The position numbers were made by a program, and so were the translations under genes. A DNA stretch of 64,000 bases, taken from NCBI GenBank assembly GCA_958295605.1, contig OY282506.1, positions 7,457,501-7,521,500 of the forward strand, read 5' to 3'. The notes under the pieces were generated by a model. That model saw only the letters and a program-made list of their open reading frames with translations, was not told where the DNA came from and did not search any database. Below, piece after piece: positions 22,809-34,404 of the stretch. Within the stretch, counting starts at the first letter, position 1. Each line of letters begins with the position of its first letter. This stretch comes from Ajuga chamaepitys. Its lineage: Eukaryota; Streptophyta; Magnoliopsida; Lamiales; Lamiaceae.

Positions 22809-22825
22809 TGGCGCCGTCTGTGGGA
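22809..22825 (+). other. Primer-binding site of the Tat element
   Basis: TGGCGCCGTCTGTGGGA begins two bases after the LTR. The TGGCGCCGT core resembles the tRNA-Asp-type site used by Tat and Athila elements; the match beyond the core is uncertain. Confidence 0.7.
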
Positions 22826-22867
22826 AGCGAAAAGCAATTTTTGACGTCCACAGCGTATTCAAGAATC

Positions 22868-25800
22868 ATGGTGACAACTCGTTTGAATCAATCTCGTCAC
22901 GGTGATCAATCCAACCAGGATCCACCCATGGATCAGGTTTTGCCACCGAGGCAATTGCCGGCAAGAAGTACATCTCAACATTAGGGCAATCAAGGTCCAC
23001 CCCCTCAAAACATGCAACACCCTAATCCCGCTGCTGACCAACCACCGGTTAACATTCAAATTACCCCAGAATTGCTCCAGGCCTTCTTACAAGAGCATGC
23101 ACATGTTCTTCAAGATTGGGCAGCTAATCGCCTACATCCCGCGGGGCCTGCCGCGGGGCCCGCCGGCCATGATGCTAATCCCGCGGTGCCCCCACCTCGT
23201 CAGCACTCGCGTGATCAACAGGACCCGAGGCACCGCGGACGTCAGGATCGGCGACGGGAACGACCTGGTTCCTCCGAGGACCATGGGAGTTCTAACGAAT
23301 CACGACCTCGCAACGATGAACCTACTGATGTGGATCGCCGCCGTCCACTTAATGCGGCTAAGAGGGTTCGCTATGCCAATCCTCATGCTCTAGATCTTCA
23401 AGAGTATGAGCGAGTTCAACGCAATGTTGAACTGGACAGAATTCTGGGCCTCGATGCCAATGGAGATATCATCACACCGTTCTCCCAAGAAATCATGGCC
23501 ACCTCCCTTCCCGAAGGGTTTAAACGGCCAGCCATACCACCTTACAATGGCACCGGAGATCCGGCCAATTTTCTTGGAGCTTTTAGGCACAACATGCTTA
23601 GCCACGATAACATTACATCCCTCCAGTATTGCAAGATTTTCCCTGAGTACTTACAGGATGAAGCTCGGGTTTGGTTTGATTCTCTCCCACGCAACAGCGT
23701 ATCTTCTTTCAGAGAACTCGCCGAGCACTTTTGGGCACGGTTCGAAGCGCGGGCGAAGCCCATGGCCACACTGGCCGATGTCATGAACATGGAACAGCGG
23801 GACGGTGAAACTGTTACCCAATTTCTTGATCGCTTCACAGCGGTAAGCCTCAAGGTGGGGAATTGCCCCGACGACGTACTCATTAACGCATTCATGAATG
23901 GACTCCGTCCCGGAGCACTTTACACCGAGTTAGTTCGAAATACACCAGTCACAACCCGAGCACTGTTCAAAACGGTGTGCAAATTTGCTAAGGCAGAGGA
24001 GCAGACTCGCCAGAAGCGTGAGAAACACGCTAGCAAGCGGCAGTCCGACAAAGCACAAACCGGGCCTAGTCCGCGACCTAGCGCATTTTTCCGCCTGACC
24101 CCGGGGCGTTCAGAATCCCGAGGCGATATTCCACAATTGACTCCGTTGACGAAGTCACGAGCCGAAATCCTTTCTATTCACAAGAACGATCTGCGACCTT
24201 GTCCGCGGATGACTGCGCCGCCTGAGAAGAGGAATCGTGGAAAGTGGTGTGCGTACCACCAAGATCATGGGCACGAGACAGAGGAGTGCCGAGAACTCAG
24301 CAAGGAAATCGAGGAGTGCCTGAGGAAAGGTTTCTTGCGCCAATACATTGCGCGGACCGATGACAAGCCCCGGACAGGTCAGAATGGGGGGTCGTCCAAT
24401 AATCGTGGATATCATGACCGCGGCACACAACAGAATCGGCTGCCGTGGCAGAATAATCGGCCGGGGCCCAATAACTACGCACGGCAAGATTCTGGCAATC
24501 GCCAGCAACCACGTCTTCCTCCGCCACCTCCTCCTCCGGGGGGACCCGAAGACAACGCGCCTCCTCACGTAATAAACGTGATATATGGGGCCCTTCCCAC
24601 CGGGGCCTCACGACATGCCTTGAAGGCAGAGGCTCGACGTCCTCCTCCCGAGGAGCCACGTCATAAACGCCTCCATCAATCCGAGACTGTCAGCTTCACA
24701 GATAGAGACCCGGTTCCAGAGATAACCCCTCATACTGACGCTATTGTCATCGACATGACTGTAGCCAATATAACAATAAGGCGAGTCTTCGTGGATAATG
24801 GAGTCACGGTGAGTATTATATTTGCCGACTGTTTCCAAAGGATGGGGATTCCTCGGGAACAACTTCGGCCGGCCCCCGGGCCACTGCAGACTTTCACTCA
24901 GGGTGAAGTCCAGCCAGAAGGTGTCATCACTCTCCCGGCATCTTTGGGGACTTATCCGGCAATAAAAACTATTTTCGTGGATTTTTATGTGGTGAATTCC
25001 CCATCACCGTACAACATGATCCTGGGTCGGGACTGGCTTACCCCCGCTAAAGCCATATGTTCCACGTATCACCTCGCACTAAAGTTCCCCACTTCGCATG
25101 GCGAACTGGCTATCCGCGGGAGTCAGCGGGTTTCAAAGGAGTGTATGTACGTGGCACTCAAAAAGACTGCTAAGGTTCCTCCTAAACAGCAGCTTCAGGT
25201 GGCATCATCGGTTCTGGAATCTCGGGAATGTACTTCGTTGGGAGATGCCACCGCTCAAGTACCACTTGATCCGTCCAAGCCGGAGCAGATTGTAACCGTC
25301 GGAGCCGTGGATGTGCCATGGCTACATCAGGCTATAATTCAGACCTTGCGAGAATATTCCGATGTCTTCGCATGGTCTCCTCTGGATATGCCCGGGGTCT
25401 CTCCCGACATAATAACACACAAGCTGAACATTGATCCCAGCATAAAGCCTATCCAGCAGAAGCAAAGGAAATTCGCCCCGGAGCGAAATGACGCAATTCG
25501 AATCGAGGTGCAACAACTCTTGGATGCGGACATCCTGTTCGAGGTATATTACCCCTCCTGGCTATCGAATCCAGTAATGGTGGTTAAATCCAGCGGGGCA
25601 TGGCGGATGTGCGTCGACTTCTCCGACCTCAACAAACATTGTCCGAAGGACTGTTATCCCCTACCTTCCATAGATCAAAAGGCCGAGGCCATCACTGGGT
25701 ATGAGGCACTTTGTTTCTTAGATCTGTACAAGGGATACCACCAGATCTTTATGGATCCACAAGATGCCATCAAGACAGCATTCATCACTGCTTTTGGGTG

Positions 25801-28483
25801 CTATGCTTTTAAGAAAATGCCCTTCGGGCTCAAGAACGCCGGAGCCACATACCAGCGTCTCATGGACCGGGTTTTCCACGGCCAGATTGGCCGCAACGTC
25901 GAGGTTTACGTTGACGACCTTGTTATAAAGAGTATCTCCCATTCTTCATGTGTGCAAGACATTGCCGAAACATTGCGCACCCTGCGAAGCTACAATTTGC
26001 GCCTTAATCCAGCAAAATGCACTTTCGGCGTCGGCTCCGGCAAGTTTTTGGGTTATATGGTTTCACAACACGGTTTGCAGGCCAACCCGGACAAACTTCG
26101 GGATGTGCTAGAACTGCAACCACCTAAGACATTCAGGGATGTTCAACGTCTCACAGGAGGTTTAGCGGCTTTAAATCGATTCTTATCTAAAGCGGCAGAG
26201 CGCCAGCTTCCATTCTTCAAAATCTTGAGACAGGCGAAGTCCTTTGAGTGGACTCCGGAGTGCATCGAGGCCTTCGAGGCTTTGAAACGTCACATACAGC
26301 AGCTGCCCACTTTGTCAGTTCCTCTCCCCGGAGAGCCGCTTTATTTATATTTAGCTTCCTCCGAGGAAGCTATTAGTGCTGCACTTGTGCGCGAAGTCAA
26401 TGGGGTCCAACATCCTGTCTACTTCGCAAGTCGTGTTCTCCACGGGGCGGAGACACGGTACTCCGTGTTAGAAAAAACCGCTTTGGCAATTGTTATGGCA
26501 GCTCGGCGTTTACGGCCATATTTCCAAGGACGTGAAATACGGGTTCTGACCAATCATCCTATCCGCCAGATTCTTGTCAAACCCGAGGTGTCTGGGCGCC
26601 TCGCAAAGTGGACCGTCGAGTTAGGCGAATATGATATTCAATATCTTCCCCGACGAGCAATCAAGGGACAGGCACTCGCCGACTTTCTGGCTGAAACCCC
26701 GGGAAACAATCCTGAGTCTCCGATAGACAGTTATACACATCACTCCGCTACCCACGTACCCTCACATAGGAAATGGCAACTATATGTGGATGGAGCCTCC
26801 ACAACTCGGGGAAGTGGTGCCGGGGTACTCCTCATCGACCCCGAGGAGGTTAAAGTAAAATACGTCATCCGATTCAAGTTCAAGGTGACTAATAATGAAG
26901 CGGAGTATGAGGCAGTTCTCGCCGGGCTCCGGCTCGCTCAATCCTTGGGCGTTCGTCATCTTGAGCTCTTCACTGACTCCGAGATCGTGTCCAAACAAAT
27001 TCAGGGGACTTATGTCGCCAAGGATGAAACAATGATCAGGTATCGTGCTCTAACACTCAAGCTCATGTCAACTTTTGATGCAGTTATTATCCAGAAAATA
27101 CCGCGTGCTCAAAATGCAAGAGCGGACGCACTCAGTAAGTTGGCCTCCGCGGTCCGAACTAACATATCTCCGGATATCATGGTCGAAGACCTATCCCATC
27201 CAGCAATTCATGAAGCCACAGTTTCAGTATTGACCGATAGTGATCCGAATTGGATGACTCCCATTATTCAATATCTCCGAGATGGAATCCTGCCTACTGA
27301 CAAGCTGCAAGCTCGGCAAGTTGCCCTCAAAGCCCCCAAGTACTCCTTTCATGATGGAGTCTTGTACCGGCGATCATATCTACAACCGAGCCTCCGGTGT
27401 CTCGCTCCTGCCGAAGCTACCCAAGTTCTGCGGGAGGTTCACGAAGGGGCCTGTGCCAGCCATATTGGCTCTCGGACATTGGCCAAGAAAGTTCTCCGCT
27501 AGGGATATTATTGGCCAACTCTGTTCAACGATGCCCACGACTTAGTGACCAAATGCAGCAAGTGTCAACTGCACTCCCGAGTGAAGCATCTACCACAGAC
27601 CGAGCTCACTGGGATCCAAAGGGCGTGGCCATTTATTCAGTGGGGTATCGACATTGTTGGCCCATTCCCCGTTGCTCCGGGAGGATTGAAGTTCCTGGTC
27701 GTTGCCGTAGACTACTTCACTAAGTGGGTCGAAGCCGAACCACTTACAGCCATTACTGGTCAAAATGTCTTAAAATTTGTATGGCGCAATATCGTATGTC
27801 GCTTCGGCATCCCGAGCACTATCATCTCGGACAATGGTAAACAGTTTGCCAACGATCCATTTCGGTCATGGTGTGAAGAGCTCCACATCAAACAAATCTT
27901 TACTTCGGTTGCTCACCCTCAAGCCAACGGGCAGGTCGAGGTCACCAATCGGACACTGCTCGCGGGAATAAAAAGGCGCCTGGATAATGCCAAAGGTCTC
28001 TGGGCTGAAAACCTTCCACAAGTCCTATGGGCTTATCGCACAACACCGAATACATCTACCGGGGAGACTCCTTACAGTCTTACTTATGGTTCCGAAGCCG
28101 TTATCCCTGCTGAAATCAGCGTACCAAGCCCTCGCCTCCTCACATTGGATCCAGAGGATAACGACGAGGCTCTCCGGGTAAATTTGGATGAGCTTGAAAA
28201 TCGCCGTGACCAATCATTCATTCAACAGGCCAGGAGTAAACAACGAGCAGCCCAGTATTATAACCTCCGGGTCCGGGGTACTCAGTTCAATGTCGGGGAC
28301 TTAGTTCTTCGACTCAACTCAGCCAGCAAAGCTGCCCCCGAGGGGAAATTACAGGCATCTTGGGAAGGTCCCTACCGAGTCGTTGCCGCGCACGATTCCG
28401 GATCCTATCAGCTAGAGCATCTCAACGGGACCCCGATTCCCCGAAGCTGGCACGTCACTAACTTGAGGCGTTTCTATCTGTGA
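22868..28483 (+). pseudogene. Tat-lineage gag-pol polyprotein with two in-frame TAG stops
   Basis: A single frame of 1,872 codons starts at the ATG at 22868. It is broken only by TAG at 22982-22984 and TAG at 27500-27502. Counting residues from the next Met (23012), Gag spans about 120-340, with a Tat-type zinc knuckle (CAYHQDHGHETEEC, 413-426). The aspartic protease active site reads VDNG (594-597), where DTG/DGG is usual. Reverse transcriptase has FLDLYKGYHQI and YVDD (966-969). RNase H (FASRVL...YSVLEK) is followed by the second, archaeal-type RNase H (LYVDGAS...NNEAEYEA...LFTDSE). Integrase keeps GIDIVGPFP, ISDNGKQF and QANGQVE, carrying the D, D, E residues, but the second TAG falls inside its N-terminal HHCC zinc region. 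The clean frame otherwise suggests recent loss of function. Confidence 0.92.
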
Positions 28484-28922
28484 AGGCCAAATCTCAAGTA
28501 CCATCTTATCTTTAATTTCTTTTATAGTAGTTATCTCTCTTTGTACTTTTGAGTTTGCTCCGGCACTTATCATTGAATAAAAATTCTTTGCTTATATATC
28601 TTGCTGTGTTTTTCTTTACGTTACGGGGACGCCCTAACGCAATCATATTATCATTATTGGTCTCCGGACAAGTAAATCTCTTCCTTGGTCCTTCCAAGGA
28701 GATTCGTGTATCGTCTCCGGACTTACATCACTTTCTCGTCTGTTTAACCGGAGAAGTGTTTACTCCCGCCTGATCCGTCCGGGGAGATATTACTCCCGCC
28801 TGATTAGTCCGGGGAGATTGGATTTATCCATATTGCTCTCATTAAATACGTTTGTACACACTACAACAGTTTTATTACCTTCTGAATATTACAACATCAA
28901 GAAGTTTTTTACATAAGACTTC

Positions 28923-28965
<43 letters not shown>
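28484..28965. other. Convergent 3' region between integrase and the antisense gene
   Basis: It holds an AATAAA-like signal on the plus strand (about 28574) after gag-pol and an AATAAAA on the minus strand (28870-28876) after the antisense gene. An imperfect two-copy tandem repeat (ttactcccgcctgat...ccggggagat, about 28760-28820) and a 36-base poly-A run (28929-28964) directly beyond the antisense stop codon are also present. Confidence 0.6.
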
Positions 28966-28967
<2 letters not shown>

Positions 28968-31900
28968 ATCTGCGGCCCCCGAGCCAATACTCAGCGCTCC
29001 GGCGTTGCTGCCTGCTCCTCGATCTTTGACGCGTCCTCCGGGACCTTGAAGTTCTTCGGCCTCGGGCTCCGGCTCTCTCGTCCCCATGAGCTTCCCTACG
29101 CCGAGGACTTGCTCTAGGCGCTTGCCTGGGGACTTCATCCCTGGTCCGAGCTCGGCTACTTTGTTGTGGCGCGGACCTCGGGGTTTGGGCCCACTGCTCA
29201 GGGTCCCACTCCTCCGGAGCCATTACTTCGATTTCCCTGGCCAGCTCCTCGACTACCTCTTCGGCAACCGCTGCGGGTTCTTCTTCGATTATGGTCACTG
29301 GAGCTGGCTCTCGGATCACTATGCCTTTGCTCTTTCCAGAGGGTTTCTTCTTATCCTTCCGAGGAGCTTTTGGCGTACTTTGGTCTCGGCTTGAACTCGC
29401 GATGAACTCCTCGGCAGAAGGCCTCCACCTGCCTCGGCCCTTTATCCCCTCATACATGCTCAGAAGCAGCTCTAGCACTTCTCGCTTCCTTACGAGCTCC
29501 GAGGCGTCCGCGGGGTTAGTGGCCGTAAGCGCTGAGATTTCGCTCTGGATCTCTACGACCCGTTCCTCCACTTCTTCAAAGGTCAGAAGACCGAACTCCG
29601 AAAGTATCCGGTCGTACTCCCTCTGATGAACAAGGACGCGGCTCATCTCGGCAGCGGTAGACCGATATTTCATCTCGAAGTCTTTGGCTCTCTCCTCGGC
29701 CTCAACCACTTTCCTCTCTGCCAAGGCTACCTGCTTCTCTAGCTTTGGCACTACGTGCATTTGCAGATGATTCTGTTCCCCGCGGAACCACTCAAGTGAT
29801 TGCATGAGCTTCTTTATTGTTTCGTGTAGCTCCGCAGTGTTCTAAACAAAAGAAGAGTCAACAAGATCGATTACTCTCAAGTATGTAAAAAGTTGGAGTT
29901 CAGTTCGACAACAGACATAAATTGATCATGCAAATAAAAAGAGAAGTTCAAGAGTCCGAGAAACAGAAAGTTATATTTCACATCGCAGAAGTACAATTGT
30001 TCCAAATCAGTACATCGATTCCTAACATTCCTAAAAAAAAAAAATAATAATAATAATACAACTTTAAATTTGCGGGGATCGACTGACCTCCCGCTCAGTT
30101 GCCTCCGTCTCTTCGGGCAATCCCTCTCGCCGGCCTTCGGACACTTCGGCTTCTCCTTCTTCAATTGCTGCGACGGCTTTGATCGCAGTTGGGGCTTCGA
30201 CTTCCATCCGTGGAGGGGGCTCAATGCTCCGGGGTGCGGTGACCAGCTCACCTCGGCAGAAGGCCATGAATTCTTTGTCCTGGTCCACCTCACAGTTGGC
30301 AACTTCCGCGGCCGTCAGAAGTTGTTTCTTCTCCCCGAGAGCCTTCACCAGGGGCCACTCCGGCAGATTTGATAGCGCCGCATAGTAGGCCTTCTCCACT
30401 CCGGCCACTGACTCAAAGTCATACCCGAATTCTGGACGATATACGTCCACATTCGGGTAGACCTCCTTCACTTGCTCCAGCAGCGCGGATCGAGTGGCCT
30501 GGTCCCCAATAGCCACGAACTCCGTCTGGAAGTCGAGGAACGTGCTGGTTTTGAATAACTTATCGGCGAAGGCCTTCAGCAACGCTCCCTGCCCTTCGAC
30601 CACGGCAGCTTCCCTAGCCTCCATTTCTGCCTGCAGCCGCAGCACTTCACCCCGGAGAACATTATTCTCCGCCTCCACCCCGCGCAGACGCGCGGCCTCG
30701 GTTTCGACCAAGGCAGCCCTCTTGCGTGCCTCGGTCATATCGTGCGTCAGACGGTCATTGCGCGCCCGGAGTTCCCTGGCCACTTCGGCCAGCTTCTCCT
30801 TCCCCTCCTTCTCGCTCCTGCGGCCAAGGTCTAGGATACCTCGCACCAAGCGCAGGAGTTCTTCAGCGTCTGCACCCTCCAACCCCAGCAGGCTCGGGGC
30901 CACTTGTTCAACCTGGACAATTACACAAAAAATGATATTAAACTCAGTCCTACGTAATTACGAACAGCGTTTCAAGTTTACCTCAGTGCTCTCCCCTACC
31001 CGGGGTCTTTTGGACGGTACTTGCGGAGTCCCAGTAGGCTCCGGCCTCTTCTTCGTTCCGGGGGTTGACCCCGCCGGCACAACCCGTTCCTCCGACCCCG
31101 CCGACGGTCGTGGACTGTGCACTGTCTTCCCCCGGGGAGACACCTCAGTGGCTTTCCCTTTCTTTCCGCGGGGCTTCCGGCAGGCTCTTTCCCGAAACGT
31201 CCCACTGCATATAAAAGCTATGGTTAGACTTACGCAAAACAAAAGTTGTAAAACGCAAGATACAAGGACTCCTACCCTCTTCGGCGCCCGCATTGCCCGA
31301 ATAATACGGGCTCAGCCCTGCCTCCTCCAATTCCTCCTCGGAACAGAGGGTTTTGAAAGTCCCCACTGTCCGGAATGTATGTATCACTTCGGCCCCCGGG
31401 CTCTCCACAGGAGCGGTATCAAGCACCTCATCACTCCTCCACTTCGGGAGAGCTACTTTATTCCTAATAAATATAAACCTCTCCTTCCACCCCTCTACCT
31501 TACTTGGGTTTTGAACCTTGAACCCACCTCGGGCTCGAGGACTGAAGGAGTACCATCCCTTGGACTTCCCGAAGTTTTTTAGTTGGAAGAAGAACCTAAA
31601 AAGCTCTACAGTCGGTTCTAATCCGGCGTTTTTACACACCACGGTGAATCCCACTACCTGCCTCACCGCGTTCGGCGCTAATTGGCAGAGGGCAATGCCG
31701 TAGTATTTCAGCAATTGGATCACAATGTCCCACAAGGGCAGTCTCAGGCCTATTCTAAGGGGATCTATATATACACTAATAAACCCCTGCGGTGGGCAAC
31801 AGGCCCTATCCTCGGGGTTCGGTATTATATACTCTAGGTTGAAGGGAAGGTAAAATGACGGGAGTTCTCTCTCAATTTGCTCTCGCGACATCCGTAACGC

Positions 31901-32098
31901 TGCGGAGGCCACCTCCAAACCCTCCTCCGCGCATGGATAGAAAGCAACCATCATAACGTTGCATTCCCGGCCGTCGGCCCTGTCTATAGTCCTAACCTCA
32001 TTCCTCTCCGGAATGAGATATGATAGGGGGGGAACGTCTAACGGGGTACTCGAAGTCCCTAATTCTTCAATTGAGGCAGAAGGTGAAGAGGAAGACAT
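28966..32098 (-). CDS. Antisense multi-exon gene of the Tat element, 'putative gypsy type transposon' family
   Basis: Four minus-strand exons give one continuous frame of about 919 residues: 32098-31276, 31217-30982, 30912-30088 and 29841-28966. Introns 2 (30981-30913) and 3 (30087-29842) have GT...AG borders and fall between codons. Intron 1 starts at 31275. The best-looking acceptor (tatgcag, exon at 31204) would break the frame, while catag at 31218 keeps it, so either that site is used or there is a one-base indel. Exon 1 (MSSSSPSASIEELG...) resembles the plant family annotated as putative gypsy-type transposon (PF04195, Transposase_28): VASAALRMSREQIERELPSF, FISVYIDPLRIGLRLPLW, ELFRFFFQL. 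Exon 2 has basic KRP-type nuclear signals. Exons 3-4 are Glu/Arg-rich coiled coil, ending in an Arg/Ser-rich tail. Extra antisense genes are known from Tat elements; their role is unknown. Confidence 0.75.
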
Positions 32099-32243
32099 AC
32101 TTACTTGGGTTGAATTTGAGTGGGTTGATTTGAGAAGTTTTTTATCTGAGATGAATCACGAGTGCAGATTTCCTCTTTTTCCCGCTTTCTAAACTGGTAA
32201 ATTGCAATGAAGAAGATGAAAAGTTACTGTGCAATTACTCCAA

Positions 32244-32250
32244 TTATATA
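32244..32250 (-). promoter_or_regulatory. TATA box candidate for the antisense gene
   Basis: The minus strand reads TATATAA about 150 bases upstream of the antisense ATG (32098). This fits an internal promoter independent of the LTR. Confidence 0.5.
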
Positions 32251-32800
32251 CGCAAAAACCAACGGCTTCGATGCAGACTATTCAAATTCAGTGGTGGAGA
32301 TGTAAACGTGCTCTTCACGCGCTTTACAGTTCCCAAGGCGCGTGGGGAACAGGTTTCTTGGAAGTCGCAGAGCGTGTCACTTCACATCCCTCTCTCTCAT
32401 GATGGCGCCGCCAATCACATCAACCTCACCCTTCGTCAGGAAGATTCAAACTACACTCCGTTGTACCCTCCACCTCGGTCATACTACCACACTCCGGTGC
32501 TCCCTTCATTTTGGCCAGACTACTCACTCCGGTGTACCCTCCACCTCGGCCAGGTTGTTATATACTTCCAACGCGTTTCTTGCTTCTGGGAAATTTGGTA
32601 TCTCGATAAATGTCTTGTGCACTTCGGCCTAGCTCGACTCCGCGTCCGCAGACTGCTCCGCAGAGTCCCCGGGGACGCGGATAGAGTTAGTCAACCATAA
32701 ACACTTCGGCCCGCCAACGACCACGGCCTTTCTTGCTTACGGTTCCACCCCGGTGACAACCGAAGCTCCCTCCTCGCTTCAGCTGGGGGGGGGGGGCATC
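32251..32800. other. Tat element 3' untranslated region with diverged short repeats and polypurine tract
   Basis: No gene is seen. Repeated cactccggtgtaccctccac-type units occur in 32440-32570. The G-rich tract ctgggggggggggg (about 32783-32796), a few bases before the 3' LTR, is the probable polypurine tract for plus-strand priming. Confidence 0.6.
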
Positions 32801-33279
32801 TGATAGAGATAACCCGGTCACTTCGGGTCGGGTTAATACCTGAGCCCACTGACCGGCCCAGCACGCGTAGGCCCAGCAAGCACGTGAAGGCCCAGCACGC
32901 GTAGGCCCAGGCCCAGCAGGCCCAGGAACACGCGCTAGCCCAACAGGTGGTTTGTTCCGCGAATCAAGGCTCAGGATTCGTTCTCAACCGCCATGCAGCG
33001 GTAAATAGGCGTGAGAATAGGGAGTTTGTTAGGGTTCAGTTAGGGTTTAGGAAAAGCTGAGTATAAATAGGAGAAAAGAACTCTGAATTAGGGTTCGCAC
33101 TCTGTACTGTGAATTGCTACCTGTAAACTCAAAGTTTTAGTGAAAGAAACACCTCGGCAAGAGTGATTTTCTGCCCGTGGACGTAGATCTCCGGATCGAA
33201 CCACGTAAATCTTGTGTGTTTTCATATTGTTTACGTAAATTTCCGTTAAGTTTCTTGGATACCAGATTGCGCTTTATCA
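32801..33279 (+). repeat. 3' LTR of the Tat element
   Basis: It is 479 bp, the same length as the 5' LTR and differing at two transition sites. It is followed by the target duplication atcca (33280-33284). Confidence 0.95.
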
Positions 33280-33284
33280 ATCCA

Positions 33285-34141
33285 TATGTGATATAGAAAA
33301 GTAAACAAAGTACTTGTTTAATTGGTCACATGCTAAGCATGGAGAATTCTGAAATGTAAACATTAGTTTGTTTGGGACCAATTATATCAGTCCCGCCCCA
33401 AATCCAACATAAATCCCTTACAATGGGGTATGGAGGGATATCCATACCTTTAAAGTAAACAATGCCTTATGGATTAATAAAAAATAGATCAACATTCTCT
33501 CACAATTTTAATCCAACTTCACATCAACATTCTCTCACAATTTCAATCCAACTTCACTTATGAGGTTTATGGATTAATAAAAAATAGACCCTGTTAGTGG
33601 GATCAACCTTCTCTCACAGTTTCAGTTCCACTTCACTTGGTTCTAGGGTTAATCAAGAAACAAGTTCAATTAGTGGGATCAGTGAACAAGCTGTTGAGGG
33701 TTTGGGATTCATGAAACAGGCTATGGCAGTGAGGCCAAGGCTAATCCTAATATTTTTGTGGCCTAAGTCGAGTTAAAAAAAAAAAAAAAGAGACCCCTAT
33801 TTATGTCATCCACCCTTAATACTAAAAGAAGGTCGCAAAAAAGTAGGAAAAAACACGTGACGCTCTCTTAATAATAACAAAAATAAATATTTTTTAAAAT
33901 CCTAAACCTGGATGAGGTAGTTTCTTCCTATTCGGATCTTTATGGTGAGATGCCACTGCTCAAAACTCCTTATTGATTCTTTTTCACTTTGAAATTGTAA
34001 GTTTCTGTTAATCCTTTCCCTCTTCACGTATCAAAGTAAGATTTTCGGACCCCTAAACTATTACTTTGTCTCCTAATTATGATATTTTCCTCTCTAATCT
34101 GTACAACACATAGTTGGAAGCGGAGGTGAGTGGTTGCAGTG
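33285..34141. other. Unassigned sequence between Gypsy and Copia elements
   Basis: No gene is seen. It contains three copies of a 35-bp repeat (separate entry), duplicated tatggattaataaaaaatag (33470 and 33569) and a poly-A run (about 33776-33789). Confidence 0.5.
33488..33636. repeat. 35-bp repeat, three copies
   Basis: Units at 33488-33522 and 33523-33557 are directly adjacent and differ at one base. A third, more diverged unit lies at 33602-33636. The core is atcaacattctctcacaatt. Confidence 0.85.
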
Positions 34142-34146
34142 GCGAA

Positions 34147-34308
34147 TCTTAGATAATATATTTAGATAATATCTTGTATATCTTTGTATATCTTGTAATT
34201 TGAGTACATATATTGTATCCCAGAATAGATGCCTAGATGATAGGAAATTGATTGTATAAGTTGACCCTGTTTGGTTAATGAGAGGGACAAAGATTTCATA
34301 ATCTTATA
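34147..34308 (+). repeat. 5' LTR of the Copia element
   Basis: It is 162 bp, starting TCTTAGATAATAT and ending CATAATCTTATA, and is identical to the 3' LTR except a/g in gggacaaag / gggacgaag. Confidence 0.88.
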
Positions 34309-34320
34309 TGGTATCAGGAG
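34309..34320 (+). other. Copia primer-binding site
   Basis: TGGTATCAGGAG directly abuts the LTR. The first nine bases match the initiator-Met tRNA-type site; the last three differ from the common TGGTATCAGAGC. Confidence 0.75.
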
Positions 34321-34404
34321 ACTAGGTTGTTCTCTTCTCCGCTGCGCCAGTCTTCATTACCTGTTTGATCACCATTGTTGTTTCCCTCTTCTTCTTCTTC
34401 ATCA

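Larger units (their letters stand above)
22328..33279 (+). mobile_element. Full-length Ty3/Gypsy LTR retrotransposon, Tat lineage
   Basis: The element is 10,952 bp with 479-bp LTRs starting TGATAG and ending TTTATCA, flanked by a perfect 5-bp duplication atcca (22323-22327, 33280-33284). It has a primer-binding site, gag-pol with dual RNase H domains (a normal one plus the extra archaeal-type one typical of Tat elements), integrase, an antisense multi-exon gene, a polypurine tract and a 3' LTR. The LTRs differ at two positions by eye, indicating recent insertion. Two in-frame TAG codons in gag-pol make this copy defective unless they are read through. Confidence 0.95.

Noticed and set aside
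33776..33790. Poly-A run as a LINE or SINE tail
   Set aside because: No reverse transcriptase, pol III boxes or target duplications nearby.
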